A stretch of DNA of 64,000 nt from Kryptolebias marmoratus (Eukaryota > Chordata > Actinopteri > Cyprinodontiformes > Rivulidae), in the NCBI RefSeq assembly GCF_001649575.2, contig NC_051439.1, positions 13,550,152-13,614,151 of the forward strand, written 5' to 3'. Below the pieces are notes generated by a model that did no database searches, was not told the origin of the DNA, and saw only the letters and a list, made by a program, of their open reading frames with translations. The translations under genes were made by a program, and so were the position numbers. Positions 49,000 through 62,553 of this stretch are shown here, in pieces (the first letter of the stretch is position 1; each line of letters begins with the position of its first letter).

Positions 49000-51900
49000 G
49001 GCTGCGTTTATATGTGTGAGGGCAAGAGGGGGTAAAGATGGAAGTGTTCATGTTGCAGGGAGGGGGCTGTAAGGGTGTCATAGTGTAAGATGCCTGAAGA
49101 ATGATGGCCCCTCACACATGCACAATCGCACACAAGCAACCGACGCCTAACTAAAGCCCCCAAGTAACTAGCTTAACTAAAGTCTTTAAGGAAAGTAAAT
49201 TCGGGAAAAACTCCTTTCTCCTTAATACCTGATTTGTTCAACAACATGATTTGGGGCACGTCTATTCAAGGCCTTTTTGGGCCAAGCTGAGGTCTTAAGG
49301 CTCAAGGCTTGTAGCTTGCGGTTATTGTAGGCTGTTTAGGGTTTGTCTCAAATCTTCTTGTGCGTGGACGCTTCTAATGCTGGCTAATGGGCTTCGGCAG
49401 AGCAACAGTCTCCCAAGTCCCATTGAAGACCCCATGGTAAGCAGCATAAGCTTCATCACATAAAAGCTCCAGCCAGACCTTTCTTTAAGAGTTTTTCTTT
49501 TTCATTATTATTGAGAAGAGGCCACCCTCCATCACCCCTGTTTTCATCCCAAATCTCCTGTCCGTTCTCCTTGGATCTTCTGTCCCAGCTAGCCTCCCTC
49601 CAACCTGACCAAGACCAGCACCCCGTCTCTGGACTACAAGCCCAAACCCATCTGCATTGTTATTCACACCCTCCTCCTCGCAAAACCTGCCATAGTCCAA
49701 GATATTGGCCTCCACCCCCAGCCTTGTCTCATTTCATCAATGCTGACCCTGACAGCCATGTCCCGGGGAGGGCTAAATTGAATGTGAAATGCATGGTGGG
49801 TCCTCGCAGACTCCATTGTGCAAAGTGGGAGTCTGTGAGGCGAGCAGCGTCACTGCTCCTCACCGCTGATCTAGTTTGACAGCTCGATGGGAGGAGGCAA
49901 GGAAAACATTCTCTTGCTCTCTTTGAGAACTCAAAGAAGGCCTTTTTCAGTCCCTCCCTCATCATCTACCCACCAACCAGCTCTGCTTCCCTTCCCTTCA
50001 TCACCTTACCCCTCGTCTTTTTTTTACCACCAACTGAAACAGGCTGCAGCTTTCTTTAGAGCGCTGGATCTCCTGAGATCACAATATATTTCACTGAGCT
50101 CATCCTTGGGATGACAACAGATGAGCTTCAATTCAAGATACCGTGAACTATCGTAGTTTAACAGGTTTTTGAACTCAAATTCATTTTATTTGAGTTTTTT
50201 TTTATTGAGTAAAACATAAACAATTAAAAGGAAACTAACTAGATGTGTATGCATTTATGTGAGGAGGTTTAAGGGTGCAGTAAAACAAGTTTGTGTGTTT
50301 GTGTTCGGGTATGCTCTGCAGAAAGTCTGCTTGCCTTGGTCTCAGACTGCCCCCCTCCCCAGGATGCACCAAACCCCTCATTTAATGCAAATGACTGTCA
50401 TCTAGAATCCAGTGCATCTCTCGTCGCTGCACATTGCCTAATCAATGTGAAGTGCTGTGTAAAAAATACATTGCCTCCCTGTAATAGTTGTTTTTGACCG
50501 AGTCAAGTGCAGCTCCTAGAATTAATCCCAACCTGAGATTCAATTATAGTCGCCTGGCTAAGCTGGAGAGGGATAGCACCATGAGCAGGTGTGAGGGGGC
50601 TGCGATTGTATTTCTTGTATGATTCTGTGTTTGTGTAAAGCGTATGTATGCGTGAACTTTCCTGGGTTTGGACCCAAGGGCGAGGGTACATAAGAACTAA
50701 AGATATGCTGTTGTTTGTTGCCCTTGCTGGCTTGACACAGGGTCAAGAAGCCCCCTTAGATCTCTTCCCCGAGGAGTCTTGTGATCATTCAGGGGCAGCC
50801 CACGTCAGGCTGCATCTGTGCTGTAAAAAGGAGATGAGGAGTATTGGCTGGTGGAAATTCAGTGTTGCGAAACCTCATTGTCACCTTTTTTCTAATGAGT
50901 TCCCTGATCGTCAAATGTGTTCTCAGTTCTGACGTTGCCTCAAGAAAAGGAGGAGCAGGAATAGACAAATAGAAGCTACACCGTGGCTTCATCAATGTGC
51001 ATGAAAGTCAGGTTTCCGGAAATTCATTTCTGCCGCCTGTGCCAGATAAGCATGTTTCGAGTCAGTGTTTGTGCAGTGTGTTTTTGAGAACACACTGTAT
51101 TCATTACAAGGTGTTAGAGTGGCTCTTGTAATTTTAATTCACATTAACATACTGTTGTTGCTGGGATCCATCAACACCTCAATTGTGTATAATTTGAAGA
51201 TATTAGATTAGCCCTCTCAGCATGCTCCTCCTCAGAGTTGGCAGGTGAGAATTTAATGCAGAAGTTCAGAGCTGACAATATCTGATGGCAGTAGACGCGC
51301 CTCTGAATGAACAAATACATAAAAGGCACATTGACTTGCGTTGTAGAAACATTGTATAAATTTTATGTGGTACATTTCCACCTCATGTTTTAAATAAAAA
51401 GTAGCTTCATTTTAACATCTAAGAAAGTAAACGCATCAAAAGAGCAAGTCAAAGAATGTGTGCTATTTCTCAGTAATCATAAAACCTATTTGTAAAAAAT
51501 GCTCATTATTGTGTGAATGCTGACTCAGCTTTCACTCTATTGTTTTTCTGTTTTTAGTTTTCTTTGCCCAGCATCACCTGCAGAATAATCTCCAGTCTCC
51601 TGAGAACCCTGAATGGAACAAAACAGGTACAAAAAACTCAATAAAGGAGCTGAAGTTATCAGACTATTACTATACAAGAAAGCAGCACTAAAATATAGTG
51701 ATAAAAACCCTAAAAACAGGAAAAAAAATTAAGACTTTAAACTTGGCATCAGTTATTAAACAAATGGGGCTGCTGCTTTTCTTTCCACTGTAGTTGTTAG
51801 GGTGTATTTTTAAGACTAAATATCCAGCTTTACAATAATATCTAAAATCATAAAGAAAACAATATCCAGTATTTGTTAGATTTAGAGCACTGTAATTATT

Positions 51901-52850
51901 CTAAGGGTGTTCTGCTGTTAGTGCAGTTGTATGTAAAAAGAAAAATAGGACCAATGTTACATTATTTCACTTTCAACATATTTAAAACAAAATAATCTGA
52001 CCTGAAATATAATTTCTGATTGGTAAGCAGGTTCACCCTAACAAATAGGGAGATTGGGAACAATCATTCTGACAGGAAGTGGTTTCAACTCAAAAGATGG
52101 GAAGAGAATTGCAGAAGGCCTTTGGTGTTGGAAATAATTTGAGGAAGTCTTTTCAAAGGCAGATTTAGGCTACATTACAAATTAACTCCACAAGAAGAGC
52201 ACAAGGGTCTGAAGCCCGATAAAAATGTGTCTCCAACATATTTAATAAATCAAAAAGGTTCCTTCTCATAGAAACATTGACTATGTTAGAAATTGTCAGA
52301 TGGCATATAATTCTAAGCATTATTTTGCTTAAAATACCAGCAAAAGAAGTAACATTTTTAATGCTATTATCATGTTATTTTTAAAGTGTAATGAGCAACT
52401 TTACTTGCATATAAACCTTCAAAATACCTTTTTCCATTGTATTTCATTGTTTCAAACACATAACATTGTATATACGTATATATGTTGCTGGTTTTTATTT
52501 ATTTATTTATTTTTGCATATGCTCTACACACTAAAAGTTGATTCACCATCCCAAGGACGTTGCGACTGTCTCCCATCCTCCCTCTTCTCTACCCTTCCTG
52601 ACAGCAGGCCAATGACAACACAAACACTGAAAAGGCAATTTAGCTGCTTCTTTTAGAACTACTTTGAAAATAAAGGAATTTTAATTATGGACACAATGAA
52701 AAGAAAAAAGGACTAAAAAGGGGGAAAAAACATTCACACGCAGTAAACAAAGCTGAAACAATTATCTTCTGGTGACCAGTCGGTGTTTTTAGAACAGTCA
52801 TTTTAATCTTTTATTTACTGCAAACAGAGAGAGGGGGAGCGAGAGACAGA
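49000..52850. other. gene-free stretch
   Basis: Noncoding, alternating GC-richer (49500-49900, 50330-50600) and AT-rich (51100-52500) parts. Open frames of up to 122 codons carry no recognisable domain. No RNA gene seen. Confidence 0.4.
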
Positions 52851-52880
52851 GAGAGGAGGAGGAGGAGGAGGAGAGGGATG
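52840..52880. repeat. GA-rich / (GGA)n low-complexity tract
   Basis: GAGAGACAGAGAGA followed by about six GGA units. Confidence 0.85.
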
Positions 52881-52889
52881 GAAACGCGA

Positions 52890-54900
52890 GGAAGAGAAGC
52901 TTGGGTGAAAGAGAGGGAGATAATGTGCATATATTTTAAATATCCCCTCCCTCACAATCAAAAGATGCATTTTATTAGAGAAACAGTTTTGCTATACCCC
53001 CCGAATGGAGGAGGGGGAAGTTTGTCATTTGTGGTTGGAAATTGCTCACCGTCAACCCCCAAAGACAACATTGCATTTTCCCATTCATCAGTAAAAAAAT
53101 GAACGGAGTGACATCGGGAGCTTCAACCAACAACGAGAGCACAATACAATGTGATGATGGAGACGTGGCTTTAGAGGCATAATTGAACCTGGAAGACGCC
53201 TTTTGTTGAATTGTGGCGGTTATAATAGTCAGGTAATTGACATCCGCATAAACTGTGTCCTGACCTCAAATTCGCAGTGCATAATGTCATGTTTAGAGGT
53301 CAATTCCAGATGAGAGGAATCATTTCTTTCCTGCTCAGGGAGTCTAAGTCATGCACTGCAATGTGAGAAGAAGAAACTGAGGCCTGTTTAGCATCATGGA
53401 TGGAAACCCTTACTGTGGGTCACCTGTACAAATTAAATACAATTAATCTACTATATCTGTTCTAAATGAGTCATTGACACCTTGAATGTAGATGTGTATC
53501 AGCTGTTTCTGGCCTCTGGGTTCCTCAAATATAAACATTCATGCCACCGGATGCTGTTATCCTCTATTGAGTGACACTGATGCGTTATGTGGGATTGCCT
53601 AAGATATCAAGGCAAAAGCTACAAATCTCCATTTGCAATGAGGAGAAAATTCCATAGGATTAATTTTCTGTAGAAGACCCCCGCCCGGGCCCCCAGCCCC
53701 CCACCCCGTCCTCAACTTCAGCTGTGCAGCCTGGTGTTAAAAGACCCAGAGGAATACTGTCTTTGTCATCCTGCCGTTTGCAGCTAAAGAATAAGAGAAG
53801 TTTTAATCCCCATTGTCCACGAGTCTGGGGGTGGCGGAGGGGTCCGAAGCTGTAAGATGATCCAACCGGCCACACTAATCCCTCCATACCACTTTCGCCT
53901 TCACATCAAAAACAGCCCCCACCCTCCCACAAAGCAGCGGTCTTGTGGTTGGACCCCAATGTGCAAATTCAAAAGAGGAAAATGGAGCAAAGAAAAAGTT
54001 GCAACAACGGAGCAGAATAGACTTAAAGACAGTTGCACAGAGGATGGGGTGGGCTCCGGGGTGAGGGTGGGGGCACTGCAGGCTCCCTCCAGCAAGCAAG
54101 AACACGCGCTCCTTCTGCTGCCGCTCTCCCCCTCAGGTCAGGCCCTGATGCTGCTGCTACAGTTGCTCTTTTATAGGTCTCCCTGGAAACCAGAAGATTT
54201 ACCAAACCCTGTGTATTTTTTTTCTTTATTGTTATTATTTTCTAGGACCACAAGCCAGGGGAGAAGGGACAGGTGCCACTCGGCCGAATGCACATGGGCT
54301 TACCGCTGTACACAAATACCAACTGTGACACTCCATATTGTTTCTTTCTAAATCCTGCCGGATAAGCCAGTAAAATAAAAGGCAGCCAAATGTGAAAAAA
54401 GTGGATGTTGTAGCTTCAAAGTTTTATTCTTGCTTTAATTGTAACTCAAACGTGACTTTTACAAAATGAGAAAGAAATTCAAATTCTCATTCTATAAACT
54501 CTATCTACTTAGATCCATGTGAGAATGTTTTTAAATCTTAATAGAGAAGACCATTAATGGCATTTTTTTCCTCACCATATGTTCCAGTATCTAACAGCGT
54601 ACCTTATTCAGAGGGCTTATTGATCATGTTTGATCCTTAATGGGTGGTGGAGGATTAAACTGTGTCTGGAAGAACCATGTCCTGATCTGGTTTCAGATAC
54701 TTTTGTCTTTGGTGGGGTTTAATAAGCAAAGATTCACAGTTAAGGCTGGAGAAAGATCATGGTTGGTCCTCGATCTAATGGTGTCTATAGAAAGAAACCT
54801 CTGCTGAAGCCTATCAGACCTTTACAACGACTCTATGCTTGGCAATGTTTTTTCTTATCTAGTTATAGAGATATGTTTAATATATTTTAAGAAATTTGAA
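52890..54900. other. gene-free stretch
   Basis: Noncoding. 53100-53420 and 53540-54300 are less AT-rich, the latter C-rich with a 164-codon frame that has no recognisable domain. Nothing further supported. Confidence 0.4.
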
Positions 54901-54909
54901 AAACCTTTT

Positions 54910-55062
54910 TTGATTGCACCTGACAACTTCTACCCCAGCTCCTGTCATTTGAAACCGCTTAGAAGAAGATCACAAAACACAAACATAATGTCAAGTTTAC
55001 CTGTTCAAAGTGAAGTGAAGGTTTCAGAAACTTTTAGAGCTTTGCTAAAGTCCCTCTGAAAA
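54910..55062 (+). repeat. dispersed repeat family B, copy 1
   Basis: Pairs with 58547-58713: both start with 'ttgattgcacctg', share 'caacttct' and 'cacaa', and end with 'gaagtgaaggtttcagaaactttta' / 'gaagtgaggatttcagaaacttta' and 'gctaaagtccctctgaaa' / 'accaaagttctttca'. Family not identified. Confidence 0.6.
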
Positions 55063-55069
55063 CCCCCAA

Positions 55070-56870
55070 AACATGTTCTTAAGTGCTACAGAGTGAAAAA
55101 ATGAGAGGAAAATTATTAATTGGTTATGAATACTGTCATTCAATAATAATCTTTTTACTTTGCAACCTAAGCTTTTGCTCATTTTTACAAACAGTTGACT
55201 ACTATTAACTAAAAAAGCAATAATCAGAAACCTGAAACTAAGTTAAAAAACATCCCAAAGGTAAAAATAAAAGACTAAATGTTGGAATAAAACATCTTGA
55301 TGCAGTTTGGTTCCTTTTATTATGGTGACTAAAGTGTCCGTGGTTGATGAAGTCAATGCAGATCAGGCCCAAAGATCAGCGCTATGAAGTGATTCTCTGT
55401 GTGGCCTCTGGGGGCACACACACACACACACAGGCATGAAGATGAGAAGCTCTGATGAAGTTGACTGTAACATAGAGTGTATGACGAGTCAGGATGGGGG
55501 CAGGGAGAGATGAGGAGGGTGTGTGTCTGCATGAGAGAGCCAGGAGACAGCCGTTTAAAATTCTGTTTCCTGCAAGTGAGGAGGCTAATCCTGCCCCCAT
55601 AATTCCCTGCAGCCAAAGCACCCCTCCTTCCTCAACATCACCACTCCCTTCTTCTCTATCAAGCTCTCCCTGCATCTCCCTCATTCTCTCCCTCTCTCTT
55701 AGTGCACGCTCCGTGAGTGACAGCACAATGCCCAGGCCCTCGCACGCTTATCTAACTCTAGCAGATGGTCGGCTTGGATCAATGCACACACGCCACGATC
55801 AATGGCTGTGATAAAGAGCGGCGGGGATGGTACCCTCTCCCTAGCTCCTTCTCTCCATCTATCTGCCTCCCCTCATGCCCAGCCCGCTGCCCCCTGCCCA
55901 ATTGTTTCTCTCCTACGCTTGTTCATCTGCATCTGCACTGGCACCCACCTGGCAGCAGGCCCTCTGCTGGTTTTGAGGTCTTGCTGATGGTGGATGCGCT
56001 GCCCTCTGCATCTATCCACCTCCCTCGACCTGTTCCTTCAGAGAGCCCCTTCCTATCGTTCTTATCGGGAAATCTCTGCTTCATCTCTGGCTCGTGCACC
56101 CTCCTCAACTTATCTCACTCTGTCTTTCTCTCTTACACCGGCTCGGGCTGTATCTCACATGTTAATCTCCCCGCGGCTGTTCTCATTCTCTTCAGCCAAA
56201 CAGGGAGCTTTCTGCCTCTGACCTTCTACGCTCTCCTTGAACACACCATTAACAATGTTCTCACCATCCTCAAATGGTTTAATTTCTTCAGCCCCTCCTG
56301 GGATCTGGGTCCATGAGGACTAATTCCACAGTTTTGTTTCATTTAGTGTCTGATAAGATTCAGAGGTGGTGGTCTAAAGGGGCACTGACAATACTGAAGC
56401 GAATCAAAGTGGGTCACAAACAGAACTGTGAGTAGAAAGTAGAGCAGAAGTCTGACTGAGTGAATCCCCAACATGAACTATGGGTGCAAGTGGGCCATGG
56501 TGCACGCTGCTATACAAATGTAATCACCATAAGGAGGCACTGCATTGTGAAACACATGGGGGAAAGCTGATACTCTTGCCTGATAAGTGAAATATTTGGG
56601 AACACTGTTATATTAATGCAACTTTAAGTTCACTTGCAACATTAACTTTTGCTGACAAGCGTGTTTCAACTTCTGTTAAAGATGCTAATCAAAGTTGCAG
56701 AGAGCAAGCATATTTATTTGACCTTTTAATGTTTTGAATGAAACAGAAACCACCACATTCAGCTTTTTAAATCACAAGCTCCCTACTACAAATTCATTTC
56801 AAACCATTTCATTGCCTGCTGGTGAAGGCGGATACATTTTGTTTTAACATGTGTGTGTGCTTTTGTGTGA
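55070..56870. other. gene-free stretch
   Basis: Noncoding. 55560-56320 is C/T-rich, producing stop-poor frames of up to 183 codons with no recognisable domain. Short CA run at 55416-55432. Confidence 0.4.
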
Positions 56871-56874
56871 ACCA

Positions 56875-57090
56875 TGTTCCAATTGACAAATTTTAATAAA
56901 ACTTTTAGAAAGTGATCAACTGATTAACTTTTAGAGTCAACCCAATTAAAAATGGCCACCACAACCAACTGACCCCAGAAAACACTAAACTGATTCTAAC
57001 TCAGCCAGTTTTACAGCTTTTGAGCTAAAATTTAGTGTGGTCTTAGCTGAAAATCATTCACAACATACACTCCAAGCTCTAACACAACAC
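56875..57090 (-). repeat. teleost dispersed repeat, family A, copy 4
   Basis: The reverse complement shows 'tttagctcaaaagctgtaaaactgg', 'ggtcagttggttgtggtggccattttt', 'gggttgactctaaaagttaatcagttgatcactttct' and 'ttttattaaaatt', collinear with the three copies at 3.8-7.3 kb but in the opposite orientation. Confidence 0.8.
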
Positions 57091-57144
57091 GTGAGATACT
57101 GCAACAATGCATTAGATTGCACATAAGTATGTTATTTTAAAGGT

Positions 57145-57312
57145 TCTAACAAAATCGTTGGTGCGGACTCTCATTCATCCATGTCATAAGAATCCTAAGT
57201 GGTTAAATAGAAGGTGCTTGGGCTTCTTCTCTGGCGTTTTGAAGGCAAACAAGCCTTTTGGATGGCAGGTGAAACAACTTTTAGAACTAAGAAAAGTCCA
57301 GTCACCATCTGT
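57145..57312 (+). repeat. possible retroelement-derived fragment
   Basis: 'ctcattcatccatgtcataagaatcc', 'cttcttctctggcgttttgaaggc', then 'ttttggatggcaggtgaaac' and 'aagaaaagtccagt'. The order GGATG...GAAAC...AAGTCCAGT recurs in fish genomes as I remember it. Element class is uncertain. Confidence 0.4.
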
Positions 57313-58546
57313 TTACCACTTAGGACTAGAACTTCATCATTCCTCGACATAAAATGATCTTAGTCTAAAACTCTGACATAAAAGGCGGGTGATAGGCCCA
57401 CCTTTAAGAAATGTTAGGTCTCTAATTTACATAATGATGAGATCTTTAAAAATCTGCTGACAGTTTAATTTATGCTGCATGTAGCACTGAATGACTTGAA
57501 AAATCACAAAGATCCACAGAACACTTAAGTTTAGAGGTAATACATTCCTGACCCTGACATGATTCTGAACATTAGGTGTGAAATCTTTACAAAATCAGCT
57601 GTTCTGAGATGAAGGTTCAACTTCTTACTTGAGTGAAATGACCCTTTCATGAAAAACAGGTCTCCTGGACAAGGCCTGATGACTCATGCAGTTAAAAGCT
57701 GCAACAGAAATGTTCATTATGTACTTTAAGACGTGATATTTCAGTGATTTTGTGATCAGGCCGAACTGGTTATTGAGGAAAAAGTGAAAGGAATTTCCAA
57801 ATCTAAATATTGCATGATACACATAGGAGCTGTTCCTCACTTATATCAGGTAGTTTGTCAGAATTATAAACTTTGCTCAAGAGTAAGTTCTTTTTTCCTT
57901 CAAGAAATTTGTAATTGGCTGTAGGTGATATAATGCGGTTCATAATAAGCTCATTAAAGCATTTTTTTCAGCACTGATGGAAAACGCAGTGGCAATATGG
58001 ACACCTCCGCTATTTATACCTCTCAAATCCTCATGCATATTCACACAGCGCAGGAATGGGAAAAGAGCAGGCAGACACCCCTGACAAATAGGAGCCTGGA
58101 TTTTATTTCTTTTGGGGCCTAGAAGCTATTTCAGCACATTGAGGCCTCCTCCTGTCCTGACACTGTCCTGTCCTGTCTGCGCCTGCTTTTGTGCCTTCCT
58201 GCTCAGCACATGTGCGTGAAACTAAAAGGAAAGAACACGACAAAAGAAGAAAATTAAAGACTTATATCGCCTGCTAGATTAGGATCATCTTATGTTGGGA
58301 AATGGCTGAGTTGCAGCTGTTTTGGTCAAACCTTGAAGATAACCTTGAAAATAAATTTACAGCATCTCAATACATGGACATCACAAGCAAAGAAAAGCTT
58401 GTTATGGTTTAATAATGTCTATTTAGGATGTTGAGAGACTTTGGTTGTATTTGTGCAAAAACTTTGTCCTGTACATGGTGTTCTGTTTCATAAATATAGA
58501 AGTAAATCAACATTTTTTACTGATAAAATTTAAAAAAAATTCTTTC

Positions 58547-58713
58547 ATTGATTGCACCTGGCTTCTACTACAACAACTTCTGTGTCATCCCAACCCAAAT
58601 AGGAAGGGAACATGTTAGGAAAGGAGCTTCCATGGTCACAAGTTTAACAGTCAACCTGAAGTGAGGATTTCAGAAACTTTAAGAGACTTCACCAAAGTTC
58701 TTTCACGCTGTTC
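58547..58713 (+). repeat. dispersed repeat family B, copy 2
   Basis: Second copy of the repeat at 54910-55062, same orientation, 3.6 kb away, with a roughly similar length and an insertion or divergence in the middle. Confidence 0.6.
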
Positions 58714-58719
58714 TGGTAG

Positions 58720-61470
58720 CTCATCTTGCTCAGAAACATTAGAATAATACCTTGTCCTGTTTATTTCCTTTACTTTGGTTGTGGACCAGCCCTCGAGAGA
58801 GTGCAGAAAATTTCAGCTCTCATGTCTGACAGACAGTGTGGTTGACCACACTCAGCTCTTGTCACATGAGCTGTGGTCCAAAGCCACTGGTGCTCCCTCT
58901 CTGTCCCTCTGTGTCCTCTTTGTTCCCCCTGCCCACACTTCTTAATCCTGCTTAATTTGAGCGCAAAGAAATTCACATGTGCCAGTAGGAACATTTACAG
59001 AGTACACTGCCTCTGCTTGTAAAATAAAACAGGGCTTAGGGACTAAGCTGTATTGATCTTACAACTTGATAGTGTGATTAACGGTGGAAGATGGTGCTGC
59101 TATGCTAAAGAAAAAAGTGCGTACTTTTAGATAGCAGGCAGCGCTGCAGCGGTGTTTACTGAGCGTAGCTGCAGAACATTGGCAGGGAAGTTTCAGTTTC
59201 AGCTTGTTTTAAAAGGGGTGTGAATATATTACTATAACAGGTGCTTTATCAGGGAAGTGGGGTTCTGTTATGTGTGAAGACAAGAGGTGAGTATGAATGA
59301 GTCATGGATCTGTCTCTTCCACCTCCATTCTGTGGGTGGGCAGGCTTTTGTAGAAACACAGAGCTAAGAGTGTGCACCCCCACCTGGTAGGAGAAGCTTA
59401 CACACATAATGATCGACCAGAAAGCTGCAGGAGAAGTGGATCGTAGCAGCAGTGACCAAAAGCATGCATACCAATCCAATTTAACCCACTTCCACAAATT
59501 AAAAGAACAACTTCAACTCAGATTATTTTTAGTTTCATTTAAAAAGAAACTATCTCATGTCTGTTTTTGGAATGCAAATCAAACAAAAGCAAATCCATCA
59601 CCAAGAAACTGAGCAAAGACTACGCCATACTTCTCTAAGATTTTGAACACACAAAGCCAAAACGTAAGAAACATCATCAGTTCACAATGGCTCTGTTTCT
59701 TTGTCTGTAACACTGAATGTGGTGTCTCTGATCTCACTGGCATCTTCCTCTGGCAGCATCACTCGCTTTCCTTGTTGTATTTTTCATTGTGGATTGTTAT
59801 TTACCAGCTTCAGTGTGTTATATCTGTGCCTCTGTTTCCTCAAAACACCTACTCATTTGAGGACTGATTCATTCCAGGCTAATTCATATTCCCAGGGGAT
59901 TAGAGACATCTAATTTGGTGATATTTCTGCCGTGCACACTTTGGATGCAGTATTCAAGCAGTCATCCCATCTCCATTTGCACACACACAAAATAATAATA
60001 TAAAAACAACTGTGAACACATTGTGTAGTTATCTCTCTTGCCAAGCTAAGTATCTTCTTCTGCGCTTTGGAAATTCTCAATACATGTCCTCGCTGGGCAT
60101 TTGTTGTATTGTGATGGGCACATAAGGGTTCAAAATCGGGACAGGAAGAAAAAAATATATTGGTACATGAATTAAAGTCTTTCTAAAGGCAAACTGGAAC
60201 AGAAATGGTTGTCTTTGAGTCAAGATTTTAAAAAGAGAATCTAAAACAGCCTGATTCTGGTGGAACTCCACAATAAACTTAGGAGTAAACAGTTTGTTGA
60301 TAAATAACTAAAATATATGACTTGAAAATAAATGTATTCAGAATTTATCATCAGTAAAGCCACAAGAACTCAACACCTACACAATATTTGTATGTCAAAC
60401 AGCCTTAAATTTGCAAAGACCTACTGCTGTGTTTAGTGTGATATTTAGGTTTGTTTTTTTTTACTCTGCTTGTATAAACACAAATGTTGAGCTGTCTGCA
60501 AAAAGTGCAAAAGTAATCTTTAAATTCAAGGAATGTTTCCATTATAAGCAGCTTTTGGGTGTCAGCTGAGCAGCAGACTGCTGTCAAACCTCACTTACCT
60601 CTCTATTATACCCATCATGCCCATTTAATCATGCAATTATTCTATAGTTTGTAAACTTGATCTGTTGTGTGCCTGTTCAGAATATTTCTCTCAGCCGGTG
60701 TTTGGATCTCCATCTTCTAAGAAGAACAGCTACTGGTTTATCTTGCTATTTTAATGCCAATATTTGAGACAACATCAGTATTTGTTTGCATTTTTTTTCT
60801 TAAAAAATGGCTATATAAATAGTTTATTCAGAAGTTTGTAAGCACTTTTTAAAGCATTAACAATGATTCATAAGATTAGTTGTGAAACACTCCTCATACA
60901 CTGAAAAGGGCTCATTATTTGGCAAAAACAAGTGCTAAACTTTTATTCATAAATGTAATTTGTTGCTTGCAGCTCAGTTTATTTTTTGAGCTAAATTTTA
61001 TTTTGCCAAAACAAACTCTGTATCTGTGAATGCACATAGTTCTTACATGCAAATAACTTACGGACAATTGCTTGATATATAAAATATAAGTCTTCACAGA
61101 GACATTTCTTTGGCTAAAAGTTCTTCTGTTTTTGTAGAAGGTGCACCAGAAATCAGTGTTTCTCGAGAAAGGAGGTTCAGAGCATCTGTTCTCCAGAGCT
61201 ACAAAACTCAAGGTGTTCATGCAGTTTCTCCACAGTTTGCCTTTTTTTCGGAGGGTGGTGTGACAGTGATGGATAGCTGTACGCTTGGTACCAATAAGAA
61301 CTTCCAAGTGGTTGATTTAAGGCCTAGGACTCCAGTGGATGGACCCTCCAGGAGATCCACTCTAAATTAAATCCTCTGCGGCTGCTGGGCTTCAATGATG
61401 CTTTCCCTCTACCCAAAACCCTTTCTTGACTGCTGCTTCCAGCCAGCCTCACCTTTGTTCACCAAGAACA
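58720..61470. other. gene-free stretch
   Basis: AT-rich noncoding sequence. The 130-codon minus-strand frame at 60915-61307 and its plus-strand partner are not recognisable. Confidence 0.45.
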
Positions 61471-61474
61471 AGTT

Positions 61475-61870
61475 TTTTTCTCCTTAATTAATTCAACAGA
61501 AAGTAATTAAACCTTTGCATTTCGCCGACATGCCTTGTGTGCTCCACCTTTACGGGGCACAAAGAAAAGGTAGGATGGAGAGTGGGGGCGCAAGAAATTA
61601 AGAACACTCAGTGCCAAATGACCGTCGGAAGCAAAACAATATTAACCCCCTGAGTTAGTGGCCAGGACTCATAATAAAGGAATAACAAGAGTGGGCATAG
61701 AGCTGAGATGAATGCGGCAGCGCAGGTTGTTTTGTTCTGCGGGGAGCTGGAAGCTGCTGAGATAGACGGCGCTATGAGCCTGCTCTTAATTTGCTGAGTG
61801 ATGTAAGTCCTCAGGGGTGCGTGTTTGGCCTTGAGGGGTCATAAAGTACTTGGCAACTTCACCTCATTTT
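61475..61870. promoter_or_regulatory. candidate conserved noncoding block
   Basis: Near-homopolymer-free stretch of about 400 bp. It starts with CTTAATTAATTCAAC and AGTAATTAAACC, then GC-rich segments with GATAGACGGCGC and CTTAATTTGCTGAG. Texture and homeodomain sites suggest an enhancer. It lies about 37 kb upstream of otx2 and could also serve a gene outside the window. Confidence 0.28.
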
Positions 61871-61879
61871 CCCTGCATT

Positions 61880-62460
61880 TTGCACTTTATGTGGAAATTT
61901 TAAATAAAAAAAGAAATCCTAAACCAATGGTAAAAGCACAAATATTTAAAAAAAGATAGTCAAGTAAGAATGTCTTAGAAACTTTAGATATTTGAAATCT
62001 TTTTCATCACAACATCAGTGCAGGGAAAGCATCTTAAATACAGCCAAGGTCAAGAACCAGGTGGTACCCTGCAAATCATTCGCATTTATTTTATACGTGG
62101 CATTTTATATGTGTTATTAATACATCTAAGCTTTTATTAAATGTTTTTATTTAGAGCAACTTACAAAAGAGAAACAGCATTAGAGCTTCTGTGTTGCCCA
62201 AAGCATGAAGAACTATTTATTTATTTCAAGGATAAGCTAAACTTGGTTAGTGTTTTAGTGATGCTGGCAGGTTTTCCTGACTCCTGAGGGTGAATAGTTG
62301 TCATATTGTGGTCTTTAACTGGAGTGAAAGTGTTTCATAGTCTGCAGTCTTTTTGCTTATTGTCAGATGAGCCTTTAAATCAGAAGGAATCCCACAGAAA
62401 AAAATACAAGAACAACAGCTAAAATGAGTGGAAAGCTTGACTACATTGAATACATAGATA
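61880..62460. other. gene-free AT-rich stretch
   Basis: No exon or repeat family recognised. Confidence 0.5.
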
Positions 62461-62463
62461 GAC

Positions 62464-62464
<1 letters not shown>

Positions 62465-62551
<87 letters not shown>
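62465..62551. repeat. (CAAT)n microsatellite
   Basis: About 21 uninterrupted CAAT units. The Ile-Asn-Gln-Ser repeat frame across it is an artefact. Confidence 0.97.

Positions 62552-62553
<2 letters not shown>

Noticed and set aside
53857..54351. 164-codon plus-strand open frame
   Set aside because: Low-complexity composition with open frames on the opposite strand too; nothing recognisable.
55765..56316. 183-codon plus-strand open frame
   Set aside because: C/T-rich, stop-poor sequence with overlapping frames, no domain, no splice or promoter context.
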